This document shows, piece after piece, positions 5,438 to 6,118 of a DNA stretch of 6,118 nucleotides. The notes under the pieces were generated by a model that saw nothing but the letters and a program-made list of their open reading frames with translations, made no database searches and had not been told where the DNA came from. A program made the position numbers and the translations under genes. Origin of the DNA: Thermodesulfobacterium sp. (GTDB lineage Bacteria; Desulfobacterota; Thermodesulfobacteria; Thermodesulfobacteriales; Thermodesulfobacteriaceae); NCBI GenBank assembly GCA_021163085.1, contig JAGGXL010000093.1, positions 1-6,118 on the forward strand, read 5' to 3'. Within the stretch, counting starts at the first letter, position 1. Each line of letters starts with the position of its first letter.

Positions 5438-6118
5438 ATGCCTGAGTGTTTACCCTTTTGTGCCTGGAGATATAACCCAGAAAAGGTAAAAATAGAAAAG
5501 GTTGTCGCTCCACCTTATGATATCGTTTCAAAAGAAGAAATAAGAAAATTCAAAATCAAAAGCCCTTATAACATATTCCACTTAGAACTTCCAGAAGATT
5601 ACAAAAAAGCAAAAGACTTGTTGGAAAGCTGGATAAATTCTGAGATACTCATTAAAGATAAAACTCCGGGTATTTATTTTTATGAGTTAAAGTTTTCTTA
5701 TCAAAACAGAAACTTTATAAGAAAAGGATTTATTCTTCTGGTAAAACTCAGTTCTTTTGAAGAAGAAAAAATTTTTCCTCATGAACAAACTTATTCCAAA
5801 ATTACTGACGATAGATTTAAATTGCTAAAAACCACTCATTTTCAGTTTAGCCAGGTTTTTGCTCTTTATGAAGATCCTCTACTTGAAACTCTTAAAGCTG
5901 TTGATAAAAACAAGAAGTTTTTGTATAGAATACAGTTCGGATACGAGGAACATAAAATTTATAAAATTTCTGATAAAAAGCTTATAAAAAATCTTTTAGA
6001 GGTTTTAAAGAGTAAAAAGTTTTATATTGCTGATGGACATCATCGTTATAAAACAGCTTTAAGATTTAAGGAATATATGGAAAGTATTTACGGAAAAAGT
6101 TCCTCAAAAGATTACAAC
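5438..6118 (+). CDS. DUF1015 (COG4198) family protein, 5' part, cut by right edge
   Basis: 227 open codons run from ATG at 5438 to the window edge; full-length members are roughly 400-440 residues, so about half is present. No function is firmly established for the family. Family signatures seen: PFCAWRYNPEKV at 6-17, VVAPPYDIVSKEE at 22-34, SPYNIFHLELP at 42-52, FPHEQTYSK at 113-121 followed by DDRFKLLKTTHFQFSQVF at 124-141, and YIADGHHRYKTAL at 196-208, the most conserved motif. The DGHHR segment recalls the G-x-x-R loops of the ParB/sulfiredoxin-like fold, some members of which are phosphate-transfer enzymes such as free-serine kinases. That link is inference and only suggests a nucleotide- or phosphate-handling role. 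No signal peptide or membrane segment is visible, so it is probably cytoplasmic. The start is supported by the family-like N-terminus immediately after the Met; an in-frame TTG at 5399 is less likely. Confidence 0.93.
   Translation, partial: MPECLPFCAWRYNPEKVKIEKVVAPPYDIVSKEEIRKFKIKSPYNIFHLELPEDYKKAKDLLESWINSEILIKDKTPGIYFYELKFSYQNRNFIRKGFILLVKLSSFEEEKIFPHEQTYSKITDDRFKLLKTTHFQFSQVFALYEDPLLETLKAVDKNKKFLYRIQFGYEEHKIYKISDKKLIKNLLEVLKSKKFYIADGHHRYKTALRFKEYMESIYGKSSSKDYN

Overview
The window is AT-rich (roughly one third G+C by eye). Its proteins are rich in Lys, Glu and Ile, which suggests a low-GC, probably thermophilic bacterium. The gene families fit a Thermodesulfobacteriota- or Aquificota-like lineage, but no rRNA or other strong taxonomic marker is present, so that placement is only an inference. 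The window holds four protein-coding genes, two of them cut by its edges. I found no tRNA or rRNA gene, no CRISPR array and no transposase.

Left part (1-612): the 5' part of rsmA/ksgA, the 16S rRNA adenine dimethyltransferase, lies on the minus strand and runs off the left edge. It is separated by only 53 bp from a divergent plus-strand gene (613-2949). That gene encodes a 778-residue radical SAM protein with an N-terminal B12-binding-like region (TIGR03960-type), a four-cysteine motif and a C-terminal DUF2344/TIGR03936-type domain. Neither divergent gene has a recognisable Shine-Dalgarno sequence.

Middle (2950-5360): a 271-bp AT-rich intergenic region carries a perfect 26-bp direct repeat (copies 114 bp apart), a TATAAT box and a near-perfect Shine-Dalgarno. 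It precedes a 692-residue fusion protein (3221-5299). The first ~430 residues are a 12-TM major facilitator transporter of the metabolite:H+ symporter (MHS) type. The last ~240 residues are four CBS motifs, i.e. two Bateman modules. A strong intrinsic terminator follows at once, so the transporter looks like a stand-alone transcription unit with its own regulatory region.

Right part (5361-6118): a probable promoter and the 5' 227 codons of a DUF1015 (COG4198) gene, cut by the right edge. It carries the family's DGHHR motif.

The genes do not form an obvious pathway. The item most worth following is the MFS-CBS fusion. The second Bateman module keeps the nucleotide-ribose-contacting G-h-h-S-x-x-D motifs and the first has lost them, suggesting a secondary transporter gated by cellular adenine nucleotides. 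Its upstream repeats, which resemble Crp/Fnr-type sites, suggest dedicated transcriptional control as well.
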